27,143 nt of DNA, taken from Spongospora subterranea (taxonomy: Eukaryota > Endomyxa > Phytomyxea > Plasmodiophorida > Plasmodiophoridae). Positions 9,701 through 20,464 of this stretch are shown here, piece by piece. The stretch lies in the NCBI GenBank assembly GCA_900404475.1, contig OUQQ01000236.1, forward strand, positions 1-27,143, written 5' to 3'. The translations under genes were made by a program, and so were the position numbers. The notes beneath the pieces were generated by a model, which did not search any database, was not told the DNA's origin, and worked only from the letters and a program-made list of their open reading frames with translations. The stretch's first letter is position 1; the number at the start of each line of letters is the position of its first letter.

Positions 9701-12700
9701 GAGAACCTAAAGTACACAAATTTCCATCAACAAAGTTACAACTTGAGAAACATAATTAAACCATCAAAATCATCCCATTTAGTTTTCCACAGGACACTGG
9801 TAAAATATGACCGAACTTTGATGTCGGTGTTGGTGATTGATTATGGATTACATATCAGCTGGTAACCCGGTTATGGCCGGTGAATATCCCCAATCGTGGT
9901 GAATAATAGGGTCCAATACATTAGCTGTATTGACCAGCACCATTACTTGATCGTTATAATATGTTGCGTCCAATCCACCAACATGTGCCAGCTTTATTGT
10001 CGCTGAACGAGTCCATCAGATCGAATCGCTTACCATGCCCAGGAGCATCTCAAATTTACCTGAGTGCGATCCCGTTTGCTTTGGGGTGTAGGAGATGGTG
10101 TACGAGCCAGTTCCATAATCAACCAGGGAATATGGCAACAGTGAATTGTCGGGTTGGGCGATCGATACCGTCAACTGATTTCCTCCGGTCACCAGCAGAT
10201 TTGACGAAAGGTCTTTCAACACGACCGATAGTGACACTCCAACGCCAGCGATTGACGTTGATAAACCCGAACCGCTTACCTAGTTCCCAAAACCAGTTTC
10301 AATATTTCAGTTTGAATTAACCGTGAGATAGCAAATTTTAAAAATTGAAACGACGAAATGCACAAATCCAAACACACCGCTGCTCACAACAAGAAAAAAT
10401 GGCCGAGATCCGGTCTCTGAAAGTGGTTGTAAAATCAAGGATGCAGTCATCGATTGAATACGTGATTATTTGATGCAAACAAAACTGAGAAACTAATCGT
10501 TGGCAGACGGCCTTACAGTTGATGTTGACGATTCAGCAGCTCCAGCCGTAACTTTCAAAGTAAAAGGACTGCCGTTTATATTGGAGCCACCAATCTAAAA
10601 AAATCAGTTCTGAGTTTGTCGACACTATCGGGTCTGAAACCAACTTGAACTGTTAATGAGCACGAAGATCCTTTAGTACTAGGAGTATATATAATCTTGT
10701 ATAGTCCTCCCCCAAGCCATGAACTTGAACCTGATACGCCCCTAACGACAGCGTTCGTCAATCCATCAACTACATAACAGAGTTACCCACTAACCCGCAG
10801 CTGACAACAGCCGTCACCACAGCCGCATCAACGGCGATCAAGTTCGATTGCGAATCGCGAGCCGACACATTAAAAGACTGTTGAATACCTAGATAAAAAC
10901 GCTTAGGCGATCCGGGTTTCGTGCATAATATACGACCGCTCAATCAAACCTGATATGGCAGTCGATAAGGATGATCCAGAGGCGGTTGATGTTGAAGCGA
11001 CTGGGGCTCCAGGCGAAACAACCACAGTAAATGGGGAACCAGATATAGGAACAGTTCCCAGCATCGCCACCATTTGATAACTGAAAACAAGATTGTCCAT
11101 AAACAAAAACCTATTCACGAGTTTCAGGTCTCATTATTGAGAATTACGTACGTTCCCACTAATGTCGGTGTAAATAGAGTTGTATAGACACCAGAGCCAG
11201 CGTGAGTAATTGAGTCGTGGGTCAGGGAAGCTGGGCCCGTCAGCGACAACGAAAAGGTGATAATTCCTCCACCCCCAGTCGTCAGCTGATTTCCGAATTC
11301 ATCACGAGCTGTAATCGCAAACGATGACTGGACTCCAGCTACACCGGTTCCGCTTGGATTCGCTGTACAACTGAGAAGATTCCTCAATCAAAACAGCATC
11401 GACACATTCAAGTCGCATCATGACTGGCAACAAAGTTGAACAGAACCAAAAAAATATCGACCTTGGAGCGTGAACAGATCCGACAGCGATTGTAGATGTG
11501 AATGATCCGGATGACGTTAAAATGAGCGTAGTGCCAATCTTGACAATGATGGTTAAAGAGCCACTAATGGGAGTCAGCAGCGCTATTGAAGAATGGATCC
11601 AACGGAAACCTGATGATAGGGGTGTAAAAAACTTGATAAAGACCGTTGGAGATGTATGTTATCCCGGCGGTAGGGGCGTTGGTTCCTGAGAGCGTCACCT
11701 TGACGGGATCGGTACCCCATGTCACATTATTCCCATATTGATCCCGAGCCTGGACCCAAAAAGAAGACGATAATCCGACAGTTCCGCTAGTTAGTCCACT
11801 ACCAAACGCCACCGAGTTACCTAACACTCTGTCAATCCTGGGAAGGTTGTGATCAAACCATCGAACCCCAATGTTAGTAAAATAAAAGGATATGTCTGGC
11901 TGTTTATCAAATCTACATAAAGTAAGGAACTCAACTTCTGTGTGGATTGTCAAGCAATTTTGATAAAAGTCGCAAGTATCATAGTCGAACACTGGTGATT
12001 TTCAAAAATTGAGTTTTTGCGTTATGTAATTGTTTGCTGACTGGCTGATGTGATAGCTGGACCACACGAGAGAAGAAATGGGCTTCCCGTGATGTGATTG
12101 CCGCCCAATTTTACCGACAATGTATAGGCTCCGGAAACGGTGGTGCTCCACGATCCGTTATAATATGGACCGTATCCGTATCCGATCGCGCCAACAACGA
12201 CCCCTGGACCGGACCCAGTCACTGTCCAAACAGCACTCCCTGATTGGGCCGTCAACAGATTCCCGAACAAATCCTAGCGACAATTTCTAAAATGAAGCGT
12301 ATTGTATAGGACAAAACGAAAAATTGAGGAGGAAACGACACAGGGGATACACTGAATACCTTGGCTAAGACTGTGAATTTATTGCCAGAGACAACAGGTC
12401 CAGCAACGATCGAAGCGGTTAGGCCAGGACCTGAAGCAGTTGTTTGAACCGAGTTGGGGGGATCGGCTTCAGTAATTACAATCCCCTTTATTGGGGAACC
12501 GGATATCTGGATCAAACCACTGATGAATGACCGCGATGACAGGTTTGTGCACTAATCGACAGAACCTGATCCACGCTGTACAATGCGCTCGATGGAATAA
12601 TTTCCTTGGCAACGGATGGAGCCGACCACGACAAGTCAATTGATGCAATACCCTGGATCTAAGAACGACAAGAGAAGACAGTAATACCAGTTCAGCACTT

Positions 12701-13744
12701 TAAGATTGGGCCCAGTGAGCTGATTACCTCACGATAATCGATCTTGATGTCGTGTAAGTAACCAGCGCTTAGAGCAACATTGGCCCAGGATTCATTGCAG
12801 CAGGTAGACCAATTGTCGATAATCAACCGCCTATCGAGCCATAATCTAACTCCATCATCAGCGGTCACATATATTGTGTAAGTCTATTTGTTAGAACAAC
12901 AAACTCATTTCGTCAGCAGAGCACAACTTTGTGGAATCGAAAATTACCTGAGAATATGCAGGCTTCAATTTTCCTTCCCATCGAACTGAGACGTAGTCGA
13001 CACCGAACGTTGTGATCGCAGATAACCCCCAATTGAATGATATCGAAGAATCTACGCGATTGATTGTTGGAGAATTCAAGAACCACATGTTGTCGTAATA
13101 TTTCCCCCTGAGGCCTCCTGGCACAGCCAATCCTATACATTACCAATCTTATTGAAATGTCGCCTTTCGGGAGAAAACACCACAGAATAATTTACCGATG
13201 TTGAGATCATAAGTTCCGGTGAGCTCTGGTGCATAATCAGCAGTATAAGTCCCATCGCCATTATCGGCAACTGTAGCTATAACCCAATTTGGACCTGTTG
13301 GAACCTAATATAGAAGATTACGGGTGAACAAGCAAAGGGGTTAGGAAAAATTACGGTGACGTGGGACGACGAGAGACAGGATTTAGATGGGGTGTTTGGA
13401 GAAGTGTATGGGGAACATGATGGTTTACAGGAATATGTGTAGAGATTAGCATCACATGAGGCGTTATTTGTATATAGCTCGGCGATAAACAGATCCCCGC
13501 CAGAGCCTGTATTGACACTCAGGCTATTCTTGGCCGTAATGGTGACCCGGCGACCGGCGATTGCTGAGTTGACCTGGGTCGGGTTGGTCTGAGGATCATT
13601 ACTCTCAGCTGCAAACCATTCCCGCCATACACAATACTAAATGGACATTACCGGAGCGGTCGCAGTGGAGCTCGGTCCATACGTAGCAGAACGCGCTGAA
13701 TAGATGAGCAACGACACGTAAACAAGTAACCTATTCAGGTTCAT
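6764..13744 (-). CDS. Secreted multidomain protein: filamin-type repeats with three PA14 domains
   Basis: A large extracellular, probably adhesive or carbohydrate-binding protein. It begins with a signal peptide (MNLNRLLVYVSLLIYSARSA, 13744-13685). In order on the minus strand: a filamin-type Ig repeat (~13610-13190, DNGDGTYTADYAPELTGTY); PA14 no. 1 (~13130-12590, GGLRGKYYDN, TADDGVRLWLD, IIDNW, IPSSALY); about five filamin repeats (~12520-10010, e.g. WVQARDQYGNN, ITARDEFGNQ, TISYTPKQTGSH); PA14 no. 2 (~10000-9140, GLDATYYND, NTGARLYI, LVIDAW, VPSTALY); about three filamin repeats (~9060-7560); PA14 no. 3 (~7430-6850, GLLGSYYHNRW, VDVDDQARLWV, ILRWSS). It ends with ISGSPFTITVIA. Many ~50-nt introns interrupt it; exons were located piecewise, not joined base by base. 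PA14 domains bind sugars in fungal adhesins; the ligand here is unknown. No membrane anchor or GPI signal was seen. Confidence 0.85.
7168..7275. repeat. Perfect 2 x 54-bp tandem duplication inside an intron
   Basis: Units 7168-7221 and 7222-7275 are identical, beginning TTCAAATGAATCAAC. They lie in the minus-strand intron (about 7159-7290) that splits PA14 no. 3, making it ~132 nt against the usual ~50. The duplication is a multiple of three and stop-free on the minus strand. Identity implies a recent event or an assembly duplication. Confidence 0.9.
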
Positions 13745-15110
13745 ATGATTGATTGGTTCGTCTATTCAATCGTTGATACGCTCTGGGGCGTGATCGCAAT
13801 ACAGACAGGATCTGAATCGTAATCGATATACTCCAGGAACGTTAGGTGAAACCTCAGTACAGTACACACCCAGAGAAGGCGTCTCAAGAGGCCCCCAACA
13901 CTGGGCCTCTCCTGTCAATGACCTTTGTTACCTTGGGCGACGCGGTGCCAGCAGTCACTGTGCGGTACCAGTTTGTGACGGTTCGTTGGGCGCAAGTGTG
14001 TCTGCACAGCCTTCGATATTCGTGATGTCGCACGACGGGGAAATCGTACATTTTCCGGAGAGCCCGGAAGAGTTGTGTCGAAGAAGTTTAGCACAAGTTG
14101 ACCTGCCTTGCAGCATGACAATATCAACTTAAACACGCTCTATTGCTCTTTCAACCTTATTCTAAATCAGCAAAAAGTATGCGCTATCGCTTTGGAATCC
14201 TAAAAGAAATTTGAAGTTATTAGCTGAGTCTGAGTCTGCACACATGACGCGTCTGCCAATAAAACGGCGCTTAATTTCCTTGACAGTTTTCCATGTTATC
14301 ACTCGATTTTGTCAAACCCATGAGAATTCAACACTTCGCTGGAGGTTAAACAGGCGCCAATATTGTTCGGTCATGGATTCTTTGCGATTGTATTGCGGTA
14401 GCACAATGTTTGCTCAAGCGCCACTTACATGAAATGATATCAGCACATGTTCCAGGCCTCATCGCAATCATTTTGTTTGTGTATTAACAAAAATACAACT
14501 TTGTTCACACAGGGCAGCAGAAGAAACGGGCACGCATGCTTCATCAAACAGATCAATCATATCGGACGTTGCACCGAACGAGTCGCGATTCGGCAAGGTA
14601 TCGATCAAGTGTCCAGTCTGGTCGCAGGGGAGCTGGCCATACAATCGGAAGCACAGAACGAACCTTCTCTTACCAGTCAGCACAGTAATCACTGATCAAC
14701 ATAAATAACCTTGTGCACATCCCCCAGATTCTACAAAGTATCTTTTCAGCAGGTAATCAACATGGTGTACCAAAAATAACAGGAACGTGCTCCCGACCGG
14801 ACCACATGGGACCACCTGGACTGCAGATCTGACACTTGTCGTAGCATCTGGCGCTGCGATATCTAACCGGAAATGCAGTCTGAAAAAGTATTCCGATCAG
14901 TTGCCTTCTCGATTCACAACACTTCACCAGTTTGATCGACCGTCTTCTCAATTTACTGCTTTGTATTATGTCGGTCCATCTGTTTGGCGCCTTGTTTTGC
15001 ATGCCCCCGTCAGGACAATAAACGCATACCAGCTTTTGAATATCCCGAGTTCATTGGATGACGCGAGCTTGATGTGCAACAACTCCTAACAAAATTCATC
15101 TATTTTCAGA
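13745..15110. other. Long region with no resolved gene
   Basis: The first few hundred bases should hold the promoter of the minus-strand PA14/filamin gene. Beyond that, open stretches of 60-100 codons exist on both strands: plus 14211-14432, 14447-14695 and 14787-15089; minus 13915-14136, 14468-14692 and 14757-15002. None has a motif I recognise and none splices cleanly to the next. A plus-strand gene ending at 15243 is the most likely content of the right half. Confidence 0.35.
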
Positions 15111-15243
15111 AGAAACCAAGATACTGCTCAAGATGGCGGGTGAGAGTTCTGCAAGATGTTCCGAAGAGCTATGATTTCGAACTGTTGACCTTATTTACGA
15201 TATTCCACGAAAATGAGCTGAAACGAAAACGAGTTTCTGATTG
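15111..15243 (+). CDS. Probable terminal exon of an unassigned plus-strand gene
   Basis: A CTCCTAAC...TATTTTCAG branch-point and acceptor pair (about 15087-15110) precedes an open stretch that ends at TGA 15241-15243 and encodes a Lys/Arg-rich tail with DVPKSYDFELLTLFTIFHEN and ELKRKRVSD. The upstream exon was not identified; the open frame at 14787-15089 is the best candidate. Product unknown. Confidence 0.35.
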
Positions 15244-15639
15244 ACATTTAATTTTATTAACAAAAAACACGGCACGCCCACTCAGAATATACCCTGAACA
15301 GAATTACAGATTAGTGTTCTGGACCTAGTACGAGCAAAACGGAAAATTATGAAAACAAGCTCTCAGAACTCCCAGTGTCTACAGCTTAGGCCAGCATGAA
15401 TAGTGTAATGAGCCCATCAGCATCATTACAGCTGCCCAACTCAATGCGCAAGGATGGTATCATCACCGAGCAAAAACCGACGTGACGATGAAACAGATCA
15501 TACCTTGGCAACCACCAATGGCGAACACGTCTCGCACAATCGAATGAAGAGTCCGTGGCAAACCCACCGCGCGGACAAACCTTGTCCAACGAAACGAGGA
15601 CGCAGTGAGTATGCGCTAACATTAAACACTGATGAGTGA
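15244..15639. other. Intergenic or retroelement flank
   Basis: About 400 bp with short open frames on both strands and no recognisable feature. It may include the left flank of the copia-like remnant that follows; no terminal repeat was identified. Confidence 0.4.
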
Positions 15640-16957
15640 GGACTGTACAGTGTACACACCACGTGGTCTCTCCAACAGTTTCCGCACAATTTCAGCTAGT
15701 CGTAATTCTGCGCAGTCACGCAGAGTTTACCAAACCTACCATACGACGTGGCGCCAGCCACCACCGATTGGCACTTTTTTCGTCGTTGGTACGACCTTGT
15801 TTTCACCACTTAATTTTTCGCGTTGCCACCTTTGTTTCAGGCATAGATCTATCGATTTGCAAAGTATGGTACAAGGAGGTCGTACCAAACTCAACTCAAA
15901 AAACTGTCCGAAACGTAGTTTGAAATCTGGGACGGCAAACGCAACTCGACAACCAATCTCAAAACCGTCCGAAATCTCTCTATTGTATTGGGTCGAACTG
16001 GCCGCCGATACATTCTGGGACCGCGTTGTGTTGCTGTATACACGGACGAACTCGGCTGCAAGTGTTTCCCAGAACGCGAACAGTGCTGTAATCGCATTGA
16101 ACATCTATATAACGCGAAGTCTCCGAAATCTGCACGACATGCCTTCAGGACCGAGGCTGACGTCGTCAAGAAAGCGTTGGTTAGTTGCGCTGACCATCAC
16201 CATGGCAGACAATTTCTCGCTCATCAAGACTTGAAGAACAAGCCGAAGCTAGGCTTCCAGCCAGGCGCATGCTTCACACTCGAAAACAGCAGCTGTTGGG
16301 CAGACGTTCACCTGACGGCCGTTTGTTGGTAAAGTTGGGCGTCAAAGGCGCAGGTTTCAGAGGCATCACGTGAACAACTGGCACTCTCCCTAGCAGGGCG
16401 GGAAATGTCGTTGAATCTGGGTTACGACGTCAGTTCCCCCGTCGACTAGCTAATGCATGAGTGAAGCATCCTTCGCGCCGGCTTCTTGGCGATTCTGTCG
16501 TGAAACGCGGCGTAGACGTCAATCACTCGCACATCCGATTTGAGAACGCACGAGCGGAACCGGTTGCCGCCTTCGTGACGAACTGCGACATTCGACTGGT
16601 TCTAATGCAGGAGAGCGCGTTTCGTCGAACGAATGGTCGTTGAACAATCACAGTCGTCCCAGATCTGAATCTTATCGAAACTATCACTGTATCAAAAGGA
16701 AGTTCAACTAGATAATCGTGAATTGATTGCTGAATCTATTTGTCATATTCGCCACAGCACTTTAAAAACATCCACAAAGCTAAACAGCTTTGCTAAATTG
16801 CTGCAGATGGAAGGAAGGCACGCAATGTGGAAGTCGGCGTGGCCATCATGTCTACGCTTGAATCTGATTCCGTCAACATGCAATACCTGAGGCTCTAGAG
16901 GAAATCCTGGTTCTGAATGCAACCATTTAGGCTTCCTTAGCAAAAGCGGACTCGCAG

Positions 16958-17466
16958 CTATAGCAAAAGATCTTTACGTGCAGGTTCATGGCTGCTCTCT
17001 CGAGCTTGGCGATAATTAATCGCTGCTTGCCCACCTTTGCTCAAGAGGGTGATTGCGTTCAGAACCAAGGTTTTCTTCTGGAGCGTCAGGTAGTTGCGGT
17101 GGCACCACGTTGACCGCGCTGCATATATCTGGTCGCCGGCAGCATCCGTCAAAGATACTCCCGGTACAAAAAACGTTGTTGTTCATTGATCGCGTCCTCG
17201 GTTCAGTTCGGCTGGAATCTGGCACCGCTTCGATGACGCCATTCCGTAAGTCTCCCGAGATTTTGCCGAGGTGCGATCGCTGTGACAAGAGAATGGCGCC
17301 GATGCTGTGTCTATTGACCTACATCCCCAGTACTCAGTGGATTGGACGTCCATGATCCTGAATCGGCACCCTAACTCGGGCGTAATCCTGACCATATTTC
17401 CGTTCAGAAGTTATATTCGTCAAGTCATCAACGTAGAGCGCCAGTATTGTGATGTTGTTTTTCCAC
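16958..17466 (-). pseudogene. Inverted copia reverse transcriptase fragment
   Basis: Read on the minus strand this holds successive copia RT landmarks: ILALYVDDL (the YVDD catalytic box), then ELGCRFRIMDVQSTEYWGC (cf. the F-M-DLG-Y-LG block), then, after frame changes, SQRSHLGKISGDLRN and GSIFDGCCRRPDICSAVNVV, matching the copia GSL-Y--RPDI-AVN block. The pieces lie in different frames with stops between, so it is not functional. It runs opposite to the integrase and RNase H pieces on either side. Confidence 0.6.
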
Positions 17467-17562
17467 ATGGCATGAATCTGCCGGAAGAGATCGTACACTG
17501 AGACATAGGCAGCATCACAATACTGGCGCTTTACGTTGATGGCTTTTTCTGAACGGGATAGA
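17398..17562. repeat. Inverted repeat carrying two copies of the copia YVDD box
   Basis: The left arm (about 17400-17460) read in reverse complement and the right arm (about 17505-17560) share CATCACAATACTGGCGCT, one mismatch, then ACGTTGATG, and both are bounded by CTGAACGG. They are separated by about 45 bp, so the locus can form a hairpin. The right copy reads YVDG rather than YVDD. Confidence 0.8.
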
Positions 17563-18095
17563 ATGGCCACTATGTGAAGCAATTCTGATATACGGTTGCA
17601 AACCAAGTTTCGAAGGACATCCCGAAATACAAGGCTTCTGGCCAGCCGCATGCTTCACGATTGACAACTGCTGAGGCGTTCACTTCACGTGAGCGATCGA
17701 GTGGTGCTAGGCATGGTAAGGCTTCAAAGGCGCAGGTTTGGTAAGCAAGCTTAAATAATATGTTGCTTGCTAATGTCGTCGCCCGCGAAGATATCCAACA
17801 CTTCTTTGACGACGTCGGCGTCGAACCAACCCGAGGGCATGTCGTGACAGATCCTTTTTACATTTTCGCGAAAATGCTGACAACACGTTCTGTGAGAAAC
17901 CGAGTTCGCCCGTGTTTACAGCAACAATACGACCCGGGAATGTCTCGGTGGCCTCATCGACCCCATTAATGAATTAGTCACTTGAACCTCTCGTGGTCTC
18001 GAACGGTGTTCGATATGGATAAGGGTGTGATCATAATGAGATCCAGATCGGACCTGTAGTCTTTGACCCATCTAGTATTGCCCGGAGCGCGAAAT

Positions 18096-18115
18096 TGAGT
18101 CATGGGATTGAGTCA
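18096..18115 (+). promoter_or_regulatory. Two perfect TGAGTCA (AP-1/Gcn4-type) motifs
   Basis: TGAGTCA occurs at 18096-18102 and 18109-18115, 13 bp apart start to start, 70-90 bp before the start codon of the gene at 18185. This 7-mer is the classic bZIP dimer site. The exact factor is unknown. Confidence 0.45.
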
Positions 18116-18140
18116 CGATCGAGTGTGATTGAATATTCCC

Positions 18141-18150
18141 TATATTATAT
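18141..18150 (+). promoter_or_regulatory. TATA-like box
   Basis: TATATTATAT lies 35-44 bp before the start codon at 18185 and downstream of the paired TGAGTCA motifs. Position fits a core promoter with a very short 5' UTR; this is inferred from motif and spacing only. Confidence 0.3.
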
Positions 18151-18184
18151 CGACCGAATATATCGCCCAAGTTGGCGTTATTGC

Positions 18185-20015
18185 ATGATCCTCCTATGGA
18201 TCAGTATTATTCCCATCCTACTGCCGGGTCTAACCCATGCCGATTGCTTCACGACGGCGGCCAAGTCGGCAGCGGCGTGTCTCTCATCCATCAGCTGCCC
18301 GATGACACCTGCCCTGATTCAGATCAGTTTCCAATCCTGCCAGCAGCAATTCGTTGCCGCAACTGCCCCAGTGCAGTGTCCCAAAACTGTAATCGCCACG
18401 CTGCTTCAATCGCCATTGCTGATGTTTTCTCCAAACGCAGCTGATGACGACACCTGCAACGACAGCTACGGTAGTGAAGGCGATGATTGCTGGTGGGGAA
18501 ATCGACGCTTGCGGGGGTGGCGTTGTAGCTCCCGCCGACAAACTCTCGGAAGCAATACTAAGCCAGATCGCTGCCGATGCGGTGTAATTAACCATAAGCG
18601 GGTTTGATTCAACGGTTCTGAATTTGAGTGGCGATTTCAGCCCGGGTGTAGCGACAAAAACCATCACCGATGATGCATCGGACGGTTCCTCGTCGGACCT
18701 GAACCTTATCGATCCGAAAGTAATCGAGAAACAGGTCGCCGAAACAGCTGTAAAACCGGATCCACCGAAAAAAAAGAAGAAAACATTTGGCGGATTCCTG
18801 TCAGGAAAATTGGTCGAATGATGATTTTTTAATAGCTAACACTTATTTCATTCCAGTAAAAACGTGGTGAACAAGGCAGTGGAGGCGTCAACCGCTGTTG
18901 CCGGCGCAGCTTTACAAGCTTCTCCTGTTGGCGCTGCTGTGAATGGGATCTTACCCAGCAAGCTCAAGCCAACAAATCTGCTCAACAAGGTCGGAAGCAT
19001 CGGAAAACGGAAGCCGGCAGCAGCGGCGGTGGCGGCAGCGGCAGCGGCAGCAGGTCGGATATTGAACAGCAGTTCGAACAATGTGTGATTGAATCCAAAA
19101 TTTGACAATTCAATGTTTTCGCAGACGATGACAACGATGCCGAACAACCTCCTCCGAAAAAAGCCAAAACTTCTGCGGAACCACCAGCGCAGGATACCGT
19201 TCTGGCGGTTCCCGCCATTTCAAGCACAGGTTGATTACGCAACGATTGACCTGGTTTGACGTCGCTAATATATCAATTGGACCGTTCCAGGCCAACAGGT
19301 ATTGATTCCAGCAGCGGCTTCACCAGTTAAAGTCGCCGTTCCTGCCCTTACAGGTATCGCCCATGCACAGTTCCGCTGCAATTTCTGGGTCGTAATCAGT
19401 GTTCAGAGAAACACGTGGTGGTGGCGCCTGAAGCAGTTGTCACCCCCGTTCAGGGACCAATTCTAGGTAAGGCCCAGAGATTCGATTCACATTCTGTAAT
19501 GATCAGAGAAACCGTAGGGCAAATGGTGATTCCTTCGAATCAAATTCAACGAATCCCATCGGATGGCGGTGTCGCCGTTGCCCAAAGCGTAATCCATCTC
19601 AATCCCCATACTTGGGAGTCCGTTCAGTCATTCTCTTGTTCCAATTTAGGCACCGATGAACGTTGGGCAGTCAACGACAACGACCACGACCATAGTGAAG
19701 GTGTCAGGTGACGAGGGCGAAAGTAAAAAGCAACAGAATGGAGAACTAGTGAAAAGTACGAGCGAGCGTGGGATGGTGGTTGACGACCCGGTGGCGATAG
19801 TCAAGAAAATGGATCGATTATTCAAAAGTGATGCCGATCGTGCTTCACAACCATATCCAGAACCGAAAGCATCCAGCTCCTCTGAAACGCTGTTGATCTC
19901 CAAAGGTGAAGAGAAGAACGGGACGAACTGGATTCTGATTGGTATCGCTGCGGCGGCGGGTGTCGTGATTGTGGCGGCAGTCGCCTTCACATTAGTGCAC
20001 GTGCGCTCTGGTTGA
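18185..20015 (+). CDS. Orphan type I single-pass membrane protein
   Basis: Not recognised. Nine predicted exons (18185-18388, 18441-18583, 18641-18799, 18857-19053, 19125-19229, 19291-19353, 19407-19466, 19518-19588, 19650-20015) close to 455 residues in one frame; introns are 51-71 nt. A signal peptide (MILLWISIIPILLPGLTHA) precedes a small domain with cysteines at about 21, 32, 38, 52, 65 and 92. Then come an acidic/Ser stretch, a KKKKK run (~160), an Ala/Lys segment ending in poly-Ala (~219-234, GCN-repeat DNA), Pro/Val-rich sequence, a Thr run (STTTTTT) and a C-terminal membrane helix (WILIGIAAAAGVVIVAAVAF, ~428-447) with a tail of about eight residues. The layout suggests a surface protein on a flexible stalk. 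A minus-strand open frame with a membrane-like segment overlaps (18284-18667) but lacks matching splice logic. The 18800 donor (GTCAGG) is the weakest join. Confidence 0.7.
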
Positions 20016-20096
20016 TTATGGTATTCATGAACCGGCTCTGTTTTTGAGGGCAGATATTATCGTGTGGTCGCCTGCCCATATTGCCATTATCTGGTA

Positions 20097-20384
20097 ATGG
20101 CGTTGCCAGACGGAAGGCAGCGTATCGTTCCCGCTGTCCAAATCGATGTTGCCGATCCCAAAATCAACGATCGCCGCTATCAACAATCGATTTGCATTGT
20201 CTGCGCGGTCATTCTGGTCACCCATACACTCATCGTCATCAATGCTTGGCATTCCGAATCTGTTCGCCAAAACTACTACAGACACCACTCGTTTGTCGAC
20301 GACCGTCGAGTTCCATACGTTCGCATCACATATGGGCAGTTATACCAGCCACTGAACATACGAAACCAAGTGACCATCACGTAA
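20097..20384 (+). CDS. Possible small membrane protein or alternative 3' exon
   Basis: An open frame from about 20028 to TGA-free TAA 20382-20384 encodes CPYCHYLVMALPDGR, then IDVADPKINDRRYQQ, a hydrophobic helix (SICIVCAVILVTHTLIVI) and a basic/aromatic tail. The first in-frame ATG is 20097, which would drop the CPYC motif; an in-frame TGA lies upstream near 20028, so an unseen 5' exon is possible. A GT...GGGCAG stretch (20011-20053) could link it to the preceding membrane-protein gene as an alternative end, but in a different frame. Family unknown. Confidence 0.35.
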   Translation: MALPDGRQRIVPAVQIDVADPKINDRRYQQSICIVCAVILVTHTLIVINAWHSESVRQNYYRHHSFVDDRRVPYVRITYGQLYQPLNIRNQVTIT

Positions 20385-20464
20385 TCGTTTAGTATTCCAT
20401 ATTCAAATCAACGCATTGCATAAAAAGTGAACTCAGAAAACCGACCGCTTCGCCTTTACACTTA

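Larger units (their letters stand above)
16249..17746 (+). repeat. Diverged direct repeat flanking the inverted RT block
   Basis: About 110 bp at 16249-16360 and 17628-17746 share blocks such as AGGCTTC, GCATGCTTCAC and TCAAAGGCGCAGGTTT in the same order and orientation, with many differences between. The pair brackets the inverted RT fragment. The coordinates given span both copies. Confidence 0.5.
15640..17950 (+). mobile_element. Degenerate Ty1/copia-like LTR retrotransposon remnant
   Basis: Fragments of a copia polyprotein are scattered through the region. On the plus strand, around 15985-16170, an integrase-like tract has LLYWVELAADT and SLRNLHDMPSG, resembling the copia FWAEAV...TA and SL-HLRVFG blocks. 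Reverse transcriptase appears on the minus strand (ILALYVDDLTNIT, 17460-17400) and again on the plus strand (ILALYVDGFF, about 17518-17547). A plus-strand RNase H-like motif (RLTTAEAFTSRE, about 17660-17690) and a C-terminal tail (REDIQHFFDDVG...IFAKMLTTRSV, 17783-17907) follow. Order and strand imply a plus-strand element whose RT section is inverted. Frames are broken by stops. LTRs and target-site duplications were not found, so the boundaries are approximate. Confidence 0.5.
17951..18184. other. Upstream region of the membrane-protein gene
   Basis: Non-coding stretch between the retroelement remnant and the next start codon. It contains the paired TGAGTCA motifs and TATA-like sequence listed separately. 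Confidence 0.5.

Noticed and set aside
15632..16234. 200-codon plus frame as an intact host gene
   Set aside because: Only its later part resembles copia integrase and the region shows competing long frames on both strands, as expected for GC-rich decayed element DNA.
18284..18667. Minus-strand 127-codon frame with a membrane-like segment (AIIAFTTVAVVAGVVISCVW)
   Set aside because: It lies antisense to exons 1-3 of the nine-exon gene, whose splice motifs and frame closure are far stronger; the hydrophobic run mirrors Ala/Val-rich coding on the other strand.
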